Shown here: piece by piece, positions 47,931 to 60,073 of the stretch
Position numbering within the stretch: position 1 is the stretch's first letter
Layout of the letters: each line of letters opens with the position of its first letter
Made by a program: the position numbers and the translations under genes
Notes under the pieces: generated by a model
The model's database searches: none
Seen by the model: the letters and a program-made list of their open reading frames with translations, nothing else
What the model was told of the DNA's origin: nothing
Source: Anisus vortex
Taxonomy: Eukaryota; Mollusca; Gastropoda; Planorbidae
NCBI GenBank assembly: GCA_949126835.1
Contig: OX421497.1
Coordinates: forward strand, 26,267,612 to 26,331,611
Length of the DNA stretch: 64,000 bases
Reading direction: 5' to 3'

Positions 47931-50420
47931 ATTTATACCATTATACCGACCTATAAGTTAGCCTATAAGCAATATGTAATATAAAATATAGTGAATTTAA
48001 ACACTATTTTATGAGACAAGTTACGTCTGTGCTCGAAGTCTGCAGATAAAATTGGTTTCACGTATCAAAAAATGTCTGCTTTAGAAGAAATATACTGTTA
48101 TAGATCTATTCAAAACTATATTTTCAACTTTTCTCTATTATTTTGCGACCGGGTAATAATTGTGTTTTCGCAACCCGGTATCGAGTCGCGATATGGCATT
48201 TGAAAAAAATACTGCCATAAAGTTGCCTCTGTTGCCCAAGTCACAAATGATTTAAAAGTTCTATCCGTTGCCACAAACTAATCTCCCCATAAAGTCCACT
48301 AAAAGCCAAGCAAAATTTTATGTTGTTATTTTTTTTTTTTATCAATGAATGACACCAGTAATAAAATGATACAACAAAAGAATTTCTCCTATATAGTTCG
48401 ACGACCCATTATACGATTATACGACTCAATTTACCGGAGTGGGACGCAAGCATCGCTTTACGATAGATCAAGATTTACAGCCTAGAACTGCTGGGGGAGA
48501 TCGGGGAATTCGTTTTATTGGTGGAAATGTGAGTCGTGTCTCTCCATTTCTCTGGCAATCACAAACATTAATATTAGAAATGAAAACCAGATCGAGTCTG
48601 GGACAAACATTTGTTTACGACCGAGATTAAGGTCTCCATCCATTTGTACACAAAATTAGAAATAGACCAGATACATATTTCATAATTATGTATCAAGAGA
48701 AAATTTAACAATAGATGGGTTGTAGAGATTTGAGAAAGGGTCTACAATTAGTTGAGACCAAGGTGTTAGTCTTACAATAGCAGGACATGCTATAATAGAC
48801 ATCTCAGTATCTCTGTTGCTATCGGACTAAACTTTTATACGATACCAAAGAAATATATTTATATAGCAATTGATAAGTCTTAATGAGGCTTGACCTTTCA
48901 AACAAAAGAAATCATTAACTTCTCGTGCCATTTCCGTAAAAAACAAGAACAAGCTTTTGCTGGTGTTTGAGAATTGATTTCAACCTCGACTGCCAGTTCT
49001 GGTCTTTTAGAAATATACAAAGGCTACAAGATTAGTTATGAGGAATCCATTTTTACATCAAAAGTAAGTATGCGATAATACTCAAGTGTTATTCGCGTAA
49101 AGTTAAATATAGCTTTGTTTATAAAACCAATAAGTCAAAAGTTGCGTTTCTTGTTTATTAAAAAAAAAAACCACAATGTGTAGATTCATAAAAACAAAAA
49201 TTTTTTTCCATCAAGCAATTAGTTTGAGTTTATAAATAGGTGATTCTCTACGCCTGACATTCACAATCCATCGTTTTCTTTTGGCAACATCTTTTGGAAC
49301 ATCTTTTGGAAATGAAATAAAATGTAATCCGCTACATCTTTACGTACAACCAGTAACACATCACACAGACATGTTTTGAAGCAAATGAACGAATGGGACC
49401 GGAAATGTTGTACACGTTCAACCTTTATGCACGCATAATATTTTAGACTTGTTTATTGTGAATGATGTCTAGAATTAGTTGATTCATTACTGGTATCTTT
49501 GTCAATTACTAGATTTCCTGACGATTACAATAGAGTTTTCCTATTTTTCGTTGTTCCTGTGCCATTATTTATAACTACCTAAAATTAATTAAAAATTTTA
49601 GTTTGAATTATATGTTTTCTATGGATAAAATAGACAGTATATAGTTGCGTCTTTAAAATTTAATTTGATATTCTTATTAGGATGGAACAGTATTTTTTTT
49701 GGGTGCAGATTTTCTAGTTTGGAATTAGTCAGAGTGGAACTGTAATTTTTGAACGTTTTATGGTTGATTCTTTCTGATTAGATTTTTTTCTGGGATATAT
49801 TTTTCTAGGTGGAATTTTTCCTTTTGAACTTGTCTGATCTGAAATTTCCTGTCTAGTATCAGTGCATTCCAGTGTATGTGTGTCTATATTTCTATGTGCT
49901 TGTGTATTTATGTGTCCGCTGTCTGTATGCCTGTCTGTATGAGTGCTATTTAGTTCAACATATGAAAGGCTAATCACAACTAAATCACGACATGTGACGT
50001 CAGGCCTAGTTTTATAATGTGAATTCAATGCCAATTAACCAATAACAGCCTTTACAGAACATTCCTCCATTTGTAATTTAGCCCATTAAAGATCTCTGCG
50101 AGAAAAACACACACAACGTACATAGCTATTTACTAATCTTACTTAATCGATGCAAAAACACGGAGGTACACAATAACCCACTCATGGCAACCTATTACCC
50201 GTAACCACACATATAACCTGTCACACACACATACACAATCATACACTAACCACGCATATAGAATCATCTCCATCCCATACACACACACAGGCACACAACA
50301 ACCCATTCATCTGACCACACATGCATACAACCACAAACCACTCACACACACACAATCATCACCAAACCAACCCACTTACCAATCAACCACTCACCCCGCC
50401 CTTCCTTCCCTCCCACCACA
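47931..50420. other. no gene seen
   Basis: AT-rich sequence with CA-rich microsatellite stretches at about 50100-50360. Short open frames (for example 48439-48630 and 49729-50034 minus) have no recognisable domain. Confidence 0.5.
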
Positions 50421-51374
50421 GGTCTCAGTACCAACTTGGTGAGTAGATACAACGCTATACACCGCCCAACAAACAGCAAGTAGCGACAACAGCAGAAAGA
50501 ACAACGAAAGTACAATCTAGCAAAAAGCTACGACTACATAACGCTAACGCTTCATCGATCCATTGATCAGAGTTCATCGAGTGTTCTTGAGTTAACTCTT
50601 TTAAGTGCCACGTTTGTTGTAGCTGGGGAGTCGCCGAGACGGAGACCGAGTGAGAGAATAATAGAGCAGCCATGACTGAAGCTAATTGCTGAGAACAAAT
50701 CCAGCTATTGTTTTCCATAGTTTTGTTCTATGAGTTAATGCGGATGCATATCTGTTCTGTTCTATAGAGAACTATGGCACGAACACAGAAAAATCATTCA
50801 TGTGTGTCTGTGTTCACGTCAATCTAATACTGAATAGTTAAGCGTCATAATATTGTGTGGACGAGGTAAAACTTGACATTTAACCAACATTGAACCAACA
50901 TTAACCCCAAATTGAACCAACATTAAGCCAACATCATGGACACAATTTGTTTCATTTTATCAAGTTTAAGACTAGACTTCTAAAGAAATGTTGAGTACGT
51001 CTTATCGTATCATTGTTTTGAGTTCACTATTGCTTTGTGATAAGAGTAGTCGTGTAACCCATTCAATGCCAAAATGTCACTCAAAACTAAACAACCCTAA
51101 CAACTCATATTTTTCGTATTTTTTTTTTTACTTTATATGTATTTTTGTTTCGAACAGTTTCTTATTTGCCACCATAAAAAGAGAAGAAATAATCAAAAAG
51201 ATATACAACATAATATCTATAGAAGAGTTTTAAAAATTGACCGAGCTAAACAAATTATGATTATTGTTAGAAATAGGGAAGTTGTGTCAGTATGTAGCTT
51301 TCAATTAGGATTTCCCAAACGCGCAAAAAAATATTAAAAAACAACAAACAACGCTTGAAACTATGGCTGAACAT
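50421..51374. other. no confident gene
   Basis: A pyrimidine tract ending in CAG at 50421 and a GTGAGTAG at 50439 could bracket a 17-nt exon, but nothing supports it further. An 87-codon minus frame (50455-50718) has a hydrophobic C-terminus and no known domain. The rest is AT-rich. Confidence 0.35.
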
Positions 51375-52340
51375 GTAATAGACTGTAATAGACTGCAATA
51401 GACTGTAATAGACTGTGTTCCTTTAAATATACATATAGCAGATATAGACTGTGTTCCTTTCAATATACATATAGCAGATATAGACTGTGTTCCTTTAAAT
51501 ATACATATAGCAGATACAGACTGTTCCTTTAAATATACATATAGCAGATATAGACTGTGTTCCTTTAAATATACATATAGCAGATATAGACTGTGTTCCT
51601 TTCAATATACATATAGCAGATATAGACTGTGTTCCTTTAAATATACATATAGCAGATATAGACTGTGTTCCTTTAAATATACATATAGCAGATATAGACT
51701 GTGTTCCTTTAAATATACATATAGCAGATATAGGCTGTGTTCCTTTAAATATACATATAGCAGATATAGACTGTGTTCCTTTAAATATACATATAGCAGA
51801 TACAGACTGTTCCTTTAAATATACATATAGCAGATATAGACTGTGTTCCTTTAAATATACATATAGCAGATATAGACTGTGTTCCTTTAAATATACATAT
51901 AGCAGATATAGACTGTGTTCCTTTAAATATACATATAGCAGATACAGACTGTTCCTTTAAATATACATATAGCAGATACAGACTGTGTTCCTTTAAATAT
52001 ACATATAGCAGATACAGACTGTTCCTTTAAATATACATATAGCAGATATAGACTGTGTTCCTTTAAATATACATATAGCAGATACAGACTGTTCCTTTAA
52101 ATATACATATAGCAGATATAGACTGTGTTCCTTTAAATTTACATATAGCAGATACAGACTGTTCCTTTAAATATACATATAGCAGATATAGACTGTGTTC
52201 CTTTAAATATACATATAGCAGATACAGACTGTTCCTTTAAATATACATATAGCAGATATAGACTGTGTTCCTTTAAATATACATATAGCAGATATAGACT
52301 GTGTTCCTTTAAATATACATATAGCAGATATAGACTGTAC
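51375..52340. repeat. 36/34-bp minisatellite, about 26 copies
   Basis: The 36-bp unit contains TATAGACTGTGTTCCTTT then AAATATACATATAGCAGA. A 34-bp form reads TACAGACTGTTCC. The array opens with four short AATAGACTGT units of 11 bp, which may show how it grew. Minus frames with a 12-residue periodicity are by-products. Confidence 0.94.
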
Positions 52341-52625
52341 ATATTATTTACGTATAACAGATATAATCGATATGTATAACAGAAATAGTCTAAACGTATA
52401 ACAGTTATAGTTTAAACGTATAACAGATATAGTTTTAACGATTAGCAGATATAGTTTAAACGTATACCAGATAATATAGTCTAAACGTATAACAGATATA
52501 GTCTGAACTTATTAGAGATATAGTGTATACACATAACAGATAGTAAATACGAATAACAGCTATAGTCTATATGTATAACGGATATATTCTAAAGGCCTAA
52601 CATATATAGTCTATACACATATGAT
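52341..52625. repeat. degenerate array related to the 36-bp repeat
   Basis: Irregular units built from TATAGTCTAAACGTATAACA recur at roughly 20-26 bp and share the TATAG and CAGATATAG words with the neighbouring array. They look like an older or differently expanded edge. Confidence 0.7.
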
Positions 52626-53548
52626 TTATATTGATGCGGGCTCTATAGCCAAGTTTACTAATCATACAGAAAATGACAAGCTTGCAAATACTAATGTTAC
52701 AGTAATGGCATCAATTAATTAAAACCCCCGCAGAGACAGGGTAGAAAGTATATATTAAGAAGAAAACATTGCTTGTAACGCACTATTGTCAAACGTAAAA
52801 AAATCATAGCATTAGAATAAACGGAGGATAATATGATACATACTTGAGAATGATGGCTCCATTGATCATTAAGTGCTGGTCTACTACACCTAGTAATCAT
52901 GCGGGATAACTCGACTTGAACTGTATCTCCATCCATTTCATCTTCTTCATCTTGTGTTGATCTTTCTTGACCTTTGATGACCTTTTTACTTTGTTTTCAC
53001 ACGCACACTTACGACCTTCGTGACTCTGGATATTGGGAAATGGCGCGTGCGTGGTATGACAATAATTGACCTTCCGTGACCTTTCCACGTGTCAACTACA
53101 TATATTATCAGGTCTTTCGGTGTCGACATAGTTATAAATAAAACTAAACATGTTTATCATGATTTCGATGAGATCCTTTGTAAATAATACTACGCAGCCA
53201 TGTGTATATGCTTTAAATATATTTAAGAGGATTGTGTGGCTTAATCCAGTGTCGCACTAGAGATTTGACATCAGAACATCTTTGCTTGTCGTCAAAAGGT
53301 ACACCCTTTCTCTTTCTCTCATTATAAAAACGTCGTACTGCATTCTTTTATATTCTCTTCGTTTCTAAATGGAAAGATCTATCGTTGCGCCCTCCAGCAC
53401 AATGCCGGCACTGATATTTACTATGATTGGATTTAAGTGAACTCTTATGCCCTTCTAATAACAGAGCTCACATAGACCATTTATATAAAAATACAATATT
53501 AGCATTGCAGTTGATAGCCTGTGCCGCAATAAGTTCTGCCTACTAGAC
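52626..53548. other. no gene seen
   Basis: AT-rich sequence with a slightly GC-richer patch near 52850-53100 holding several TGACC words. No supported feature. Confidence 0.45.
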
Positions 53549-53699
53549 CAGGGGGTCGGCAATTTATTCAAAATAGTGTGCCAAAGTAGGATTTCTAATT
53601 CGTTCAGCGTGCTAACAGCCTAAACGTCATCGTCATCTTTTCTTGATAGCCTTTTTTTTGGATCTTCTTCGCGGCATTGCCATAGTTTGCCGACCCTTG
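53549..53699. mobile_element. hAT MITE, 151 bp
   Basis: Left end CAGGGGGTCGGCAA, right end GTTTGCCGACCCTTG. The 8-bp flanks TACTAGAC and TACTTGAC match at 7 of 8. The left subterminal segment (GTGTGCCAAAGTAGGATTTC, TTCAGCGTGC) is the same as in the other members of this family. Confidence 0.82.
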
Positions 53700-53721
53700 T
53701 ACTTGACTGTCTCCAGCACAA

Positions 53722-54130
53722 TTGTATAGGTACCTGTTTATGATTGATAAAATCCTTCAAGATCATGCACACCCGCTTCATGATAGTTACATAATATCTA
53801 GTCGAAGTGGTCGGCTTCTTTCAATAAGAGCAAGAACAGAGAGATTTAGGAACTCTTTTGTTCCACTATCAGTGAGACTCTTTCAAAAGAATCATCTTTC
53901 AGCCAGGAAATACAATGGCTCAATAGCTGACTCCTAAATGATAGGCCTACTTTTTTCTTGTATGATAAATGGTACGATAGTTTTCGTGAATGTCTATTGT
54001 GTTTGAGTACAAATGGTTCTTTAATATTGTTTTAAGTATGCTGAAAGACGGAATTTATGTAATCAAATCAAATTTCCATTTATTTGGATCAATAAAGCAA
54101 TCTGATCTTATCTTATGTTATCTTATGCAA
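53722..54130 (+). pseudogene. LINE polymerase C-terminus with 3' untranslated tail
   Basis: The + frame ends at a TAA at 53935-53937 and contains HPLHDSYIISSRSGRLLSIR, then RTERFRNSFVPLSVRLF. This matches the pattern at the C-terminus of many invertebrate non-LTR retrotransposon polymerases. The 3' tail has AATAAA at 54091 and ends in TCTTATCTTATGTTATCTTA, a pentanucleotide tail typical of LINE 3' ends. The catalytic part is absent, so this is a 5'-truncated copy. Its motifs differ from the copy at 20816, so it is a different family. Confidence 0.75.
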
Positions 54131-54360
54131 CTCTATATTAAAACAATGGATAAATGCATAATAAATATGCAAATCGTTCATTGCTTTGAAGATAAATCTA
54201 GACTTAGTACCATGTACTGAATTGTTTGAGAACCAGTATTCTCAATCTAGCTTAGGAAGATAATGGTACTAATTTTTTTTTCAGCGATTTGTTCTCCCCA
54301 CTTCCTCTTTGCCCTCCATCTCTTCTTTTATCCCTCCCCCTCTCGTTCCTTCACTTTCAA

Positions 54361-54442
54361 ACCTTTCACCATGTTGTTCACCATGTTGTTCACCATGTTG
54401 TTCACCATTTTGTTCACCATGTTGTTCACCATGTTGTTCACC
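54361..54442. repeat. 12-bp repeat, about 7 copies
   Basis: The unit CACCATGTTGTT repeats, with one copy reading CACCATTTTGTT. It is within pyrimidine-rich sequence with no supported gene. Confidence 0.9.
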
Positions 54443-54867
54443 TATAATGAGAAACCGTACTATAATTTCCATTTTTTTTCTCGTGCACTTTCTATCTCTC
54501 CTATTGTCTTGTCATTTCTATAATCAACTGTTATAAAGACATAAAATCTGAAGGTACAAATTTCGGGCTCAGGAAATGTTTATAATATGATTGAGCAAGT
54601 CTGTCCCTAGGCCCACCTTTTAAGCTTAAGTTTGAATATAAGGGTTTTTGTCAAAATGGAAGCTTCATGGGGCCCCCTTTTGAAATTCATGGGCCCCGGT
54701 GCCACCTCTCACCTCGGTTCATGCATACAACGGGTAGGAAAGTATTGCATTTTATCCCAATTTAACTTCTAAATAACACAGATATGTAACAAAACAACCC
54801 TTATTAAAAATATGATAGAAAACCTAAAATAGCAAAATAATTAAAAGACATTCTTATGTCTACATTG
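54443..54867. other. no gene seen; fragment of a dispersed repeat
   Basis: The stretch at about 54600-54720 with GGGGCCCCCTTTTG and ATGGGCCCCGGTGCC resembles GC-rich hAT-related fragments. No ends were found. Confidence 0.35.
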
Positions 54868-55782
54868 CAAAGTAAAATAAAACTTAAAGTTATTTAATCA
54901 GCCTACCTTGCAAAGTAAAATAAAACTTAAAGTTATTTAATCAGCCTACCTTGCAAAGTAAAATAAAACTTAAAGTTCTTTAATCAGCCTACCTTGCAAA
55001 GTAAAATAAAACTTAAAGTTCTTTAATCAGCCTACCTTGCAAAGTAAAATAAAACTTAAAGTTCTTTAATCAGCCTACCTTGCAAAGTAAAATAAAACTT
55101 AAAGTTCTTTAATCAGCCTACCTTGCAAAGTAAAATAAAACTTAAAGTTCTTTAATCAGCCTACCTTGCAAAGTAAAATAAAGCTTAAAGTTCTTTAATC
55201 AGCCTACCTTGCAAAGTAAAATAAAACTTAAAGTTATTTAATCAGCTCTACCTTGCAAAGTAAAATAAAACTTAAAGTTATTTAATCAGCTCTACCTTGC
55301 AAAGTAAAATAAAACTTAAAGTTCTTTAATCAGCTCTACCTTGCAAAGTAAAATAAAACTTAAAGTTCTTTAATCAGCTCTACCTTGCAAAGTAAAATAA
55401 AACTTAAAGTTCTTTAATCAGCTCTACCTTGCAAAGTAAAATAAAACTTAAAGTTCTTTAATCAGCTCTACCTTGCAAAGTAAAATAAAACTTAAAGTTC
55501 TTTAATCAGCTCTACCTTGCAAAGTAAAATAAAACTTAAAGTTCTTTAATCAGCTCTACCTTGCAAAGTAAAATAAAACTTAAAGTTCTTTAATCAGCTC
55601 TACCTTGCAAAGTAAAATAAAACTTAAAGTTCTTTAATCAGCTCTACCTTGCAAAGTAAAATAAAACTTAAAGTTCTTTAATCAGCTCTACCTTGCAAAG
55701 TAAAATAAAACTTAAAGTTCTTTAATCAGCTCTACCTTGCAAAGTAAAATAAAACTTAAAGTTCTTTAATCAGCTCTACCTT
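54868..55782. repeat. 43/44-bp minisatellite, about 21 copies, with one length switch
   Basis: The unit contains CCTTGCAAAGTAAAATAAAA then CTTAAAGTTCTTTAATCAG. Left copies end AGCCTACC (43 bp) and right copies AGCTCTACC (44 bp), with a single switch near 55245. A TTATTTAA/TTCTTTAA variant also alternates in blocks. Confidence 0.95.
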
Positions 55783-57403
55783 TTCCATTTACACACACAC
55801 TCACTAACAACAACAAAAACAAAACAATAAAGTCACGATAGACAAAAATGTCCATAAAGCAAATTAAAATCAACATAAAACCGGAAAAAACAAATACAAA
55901 AGGAAGTTTTCCCCGTTATGTAGGTCATAGACATGAAATGACCAAAGAGGGGAAGAAAAAGACCCTATTTCCGGAGGTTTATTGGGTGGAATGAAAACTG
56001 AAAACGCCTCATTAGGTTTACTTCTGGTGGTTGGACACATCTCTGTGTCGCGGTAGTTAGACCGATAGACAACAGTAGCCTGTTAGTTGCTTTTAAGTCA
56101 CGTGCCATTCATTGGCTAATAGTAATTAAGGATGAGATGAAACTAAATACCGAAAAGTTGTGTTGACTTTTGTTTAACTTGTTTTTTCACCAGATTTGTA
56201 TTTAAACGGTCGAGTTGAATTTGTGGTATATACAATGACAGTCTTCATTTTAAATAAAGCGTTAAATTAAACATGAGGGATGTATGCAAGATGTGAGAAA
56301 TAATTATGTAAATAATGTTATAAATATATTATATATTATATACACACGAGATTGGGTGATTGTAATGACGTTTTTCGTCTTTTCTTTTTATATACCTTAT
56401 ATAATACTCTACAAACGATCTGTCTAATTAGAAGATAGTTACGGCCTACGCTTATCCATGATTTGAGTTTAGTCTTTGAAATATTTTTTTCAGATTTGGG
56501 ATTGTTTGCGATAGTTAGGTTAGATCTAATTTCGCTGCATAGCGCTATATCTCTGAAAAATCATCCATTCCGCGGCCTGGTGTGAACTTCCGCTGTTCGC
56601 GGGAAAAAGAGGGCCCTATTATTCCGAGTTCCATTTAAAACATATGCTCTCAAACTTTTTCAGCTCACCGCCCTCTTTTACATTTTTTTTCTGCTCACCG
56701 TCCCCCATCTTTATTTTCGCGTCCATCCCCCCCCCCACCCCTCTGGAAGTTAAAGGGTCAATATAATTTCCGCAATTTTTCTTAGAGCGACCAGATGTGT
56801 GTTCTTATTTATCTATTCTCTTTAAAAAAAAAACTGAAAAGGAAAGATATTGTACGAATTAATATATAAAAAATTACCTAAACAAGAGGCTTAAAAAATC
56901 TATATTAATGTGAATTGTTTACCTGGTGTGTTGCTAGTAGTTTGTCTATATTTGTTTAAATTTTGGTTGCAAAAGCCTTAGGTCTCTACGCTTCACTATT
57001 TGCAGTTTGTTTTTATTTTTGACAACCAAATGATATTAGCATATAGCCCACTTTCCACAAAAGAGGGTGATAAGAATGCAATACAAAATTGTTGCCAAAA
57101 CTCACAGATCTAGAGAAACTGATTTTCTCCTAAAGAATCGCATTTGCTTTTAAAAAACTAGAGCACCGAATCCAAGTCTCATACATTATATTTAAACGGT
57201 CATCTTCTGCAAACCAACCTCTGTGTCTCTGTGTGCAGTAGCCATCGCTTGTAGTCCTCGTCAATGAACAATATTTATTTTGCTACATAGCACAAGAGTA
57301 CAATAAGGGCATAGACATAACACATAGGCAAACAATAAAAAATTATATCGAGACAATAATAGTACTACATATTATATTAATAATAATATTGTAATCTAAA
57401 TCA
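55783..57403. other. no gene seen; hAT-like scrap near 56650-56760
   Basis: CTCTCAAACTTTTTCAGCTC and CACCGCCCTC near 56647 resemble degraded hAT-type ends with C-runs, without a partner. A GC-richer patch at about 56000-56110 has no coding signal. The rest is AT-rich. Confidence 0.4.
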
Positions 57404-57690
57404 GGGGTCGGCAACCAAAGAAGCCGATGTTTCTGAATGAGGAAAACCTTCTGCTGAAGCCGATGTTTCTGAATAAGGAAAACTGACTGCTGAAGCCGAT
57501 GTTTTTGATTGAGGAAAACTGACTGCTGAAGCCGATGTTTTTGATTGAGGAAAACTGACTGCTGAAGCCGATGTTTCTGAATAAGGAAAACTGACTGCTG
57601 AAGCCGATGTTTTTGATTGAGGAAAACTGACTGCTGAAGCGATGTTTCTGATTGAGGAAAAATTAATGCTGAAGCCGATGTTTCTGACAA
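57404..57690. repeat. hAT left terminus fused to a 36-bp minisatellite (about 7.5 copies)
   Basis: CAGGGGTCGGCAACC at 57404 is the same terminus as in the hAT elements at 41951 and 53549. The array starts at once, with units of AAGCCGATGTTTCTGAATAA then GGAAAACTGACTGCTG. The minus frame stays open with a 12-residue period. No matching right end was found. Confidence 0.8.
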
Positions 57691-59590
57691 ATTACAGTGA
57701 ATTGAACTTGCATTGACATTTGCACTGGAATGGATTAGCATTTAAATTGGACATATCTTGCCCTAAAAACAATTTCATAACACTGAACTACCTGTACATC
57801 CCTATGTTAAAGACTATATTAAGATATATAGTTGGGCTTTTTCATGAGTAGGCCTACATATACAAGTACATCGAAGCACTCAAAGCGAAGTTTTCTAATC
57901 AAAGGCAAAACTTTCAAATTGGACTCATTTTTTGTATACTACACCACGCCTAACGCGTTTGATATTACTACATTCTTCTTAGATATATCCTATATATATT
58001 TTTAAGTGAAGGAATATTGGCGATTTAAAAACGGAGCAAGCTGAATTTTAAACATTTAAAAAAGTGGGCATCTAAATGTACCCGTTTGCGGAAAAAATCT
58101 GGGATCTGCGTAGGAAAATCATCTGCTATTCTCAACTGCATTCACTGTTTTACTTTCAGCTTTTGGTTCAACTTAAACTTGTGAACAGATTTAATCGCAA
58201 ATGAAAGCTTTTTAAAGCATACAATGAGGTCACTTACAATTGACCGTTCATACATTCATACAGAATAATTACCTTTAAAAGAGTTTTTATGCTCATTTTC
58301 TTTAATTAAACATAAATATACGTAATTCTCAAGCAAATTTATTTGTATTATTTAATTAGAAATATAATAGACTTATTTAATAGCACTATAGTATGTAATT
58401 TCTGTAATTATTATTGTGTAAAATATAAATTCCTTAAATGAACAAACTATTAATGTAGGAAATGTTTAGTTACAACTGTTTAACGTAAATTATTATAAAC
58501 CTCTAATAATTAAACTTGTTATGAATACCATAATGTTAAATGTATAATATAGAATAAAGAAATAATAACTCTAATAATACGTCAGTAATATTTGTTATAC
58601 AAAACAGAACTTGTTTGTCATCACTATTGAAGGAAATGCGGAAACATTTTTCTTTAATTAAGGGAGATAATTAATTCGTTCTATTTAAGCCAATATTTCT
58701 AATGGTTTTAGTTGTTTTTTTTTTATAAAAGGTGGTTTTTAATTTACAACTTTGAAATGATCAATCTGTAAAAAGAATTGAAAAATTATACAATTATCAT
58801 ATGACTAAAGAATTCCTATGTATATTTTTAAACATTATATTAATTACCCAGTTTGTATGATTACAATGTATCAGCTCCTCTATATGCCAATGAAAAATCC
58901 ATTTCTTATGCATCCAATCATTAAATGAGATCAAAATATCATTAACCCATTTTCTGCTGGCGTCCAACTTATGAGACACTTCGTAAAAAAATTCGTATTA
59001 AATACGTATATGCCTTATAAATATAAAATTATATTTTTTGCATTGTACGATAAATAGACTTTAATTGTAACTTTACTTTGCGAACAAAATTTTACTTTTA
59101 ACAAGATTTACATGACCTTGACCTTTCAACTTGTAAAAATTGATGAAAAAAAAAAGCATTATCAAAAATAAGTACACATTTAGCACATAATTATGATTAA
59201 ATTTTGATATAAAACCACATGAAATATGTAATTTCATCATTTATCTATCAATTATAACAATAGAAATCATTTAAAAAAAATCACATTGACTTCGTTTTAT
59301 CAAGTGTCAAACAAGTGTCCCAAAAGTGGGACAATCGCAACGAATGCCCCCGTGTAAAACGTCCCATATATGGGACAGTAGCTAGAAGCATGTTCAGTTA
59401 GTTTTTTTTATAAATAAAGTCGTTTTTTATTAAATAAAATGTATTTTTTGTTTAACTTTGATGCTTAGAGTGTTAAATATTGAAGCTACGCTAAAAATTA
59501 AGAACTAGATCATAGTTTTGGATACGATTTTGAATAAAAATGATTTTTTTTTTAAATAATTATATTCGCTTTATAGATATTTTATTTTAA
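57691..59590. other. no gene seen; strongly AT-rich
   Basis: Long AT-rich stretch with many short A and T runs. No open frame with recognisable domains. Confidence 0.55.
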
Positions 59591-60000
59591 ATTTCCCTGT
59601 TTTTTTCCTGTCGGCTGCGAACCGGACGGACGAAAGCATGGGGGACAGCTTCCGCTGCGGGTCCAAGACCTATTGCACTGCCAAAATGCCACGGGGCCTC
59701 GGTGGGGAGGAAGTAATGGGCGCAGCTACCCCGTCTCGAGAACCACCCGGTGCCTGGATGACTGTACCTATAGTATAGGATTTGTTCTACAGGGTGACAG
59801 TGCAGGTATACGGGCGAGCCAACACGATAATGATCCTTAGGTAAACCGCAATGGGTATCCTAGCTGCGTAATCCTCACTGTTACACAGTTTGCCACGCCT
59901 TTGGCGTGTCGTGGGGTGGCTTGAGCCCGGACAGAGCTTGGGAGTGCCCCCCCCCTGAGCTCAAACCTATCGTTACGCCCTGGAAAAAAGAACCCTTAGG
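59591..60000. other. GC-rich repeat-like block, possibly a LINE 5' segment
   Basis: The base composition changes sharply to GC-rich at about 59605. The block contains a small hairpin (CACGCC TTT GGCGTG near 59894). It has the look of a non-LTR retrotransposon leader or other repeat, but no coding part is attached, so the class is a guess. Confidence 0.35.
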
Positions 60001-60073
60001 GCTCGTCCGTTTCTTTTAGAGAGACCGTATACTCTGTCGGCCGCTTCTTTTTTCTACCCAGAGTCTCTACAAG

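Noticed and set aside
50455..50718. 87-codon minus frame as a small membrane protein
   Set aside because: Only a hydrophobic C-terminus supports it; no homologous domain, no start context and no neighbouring exon.
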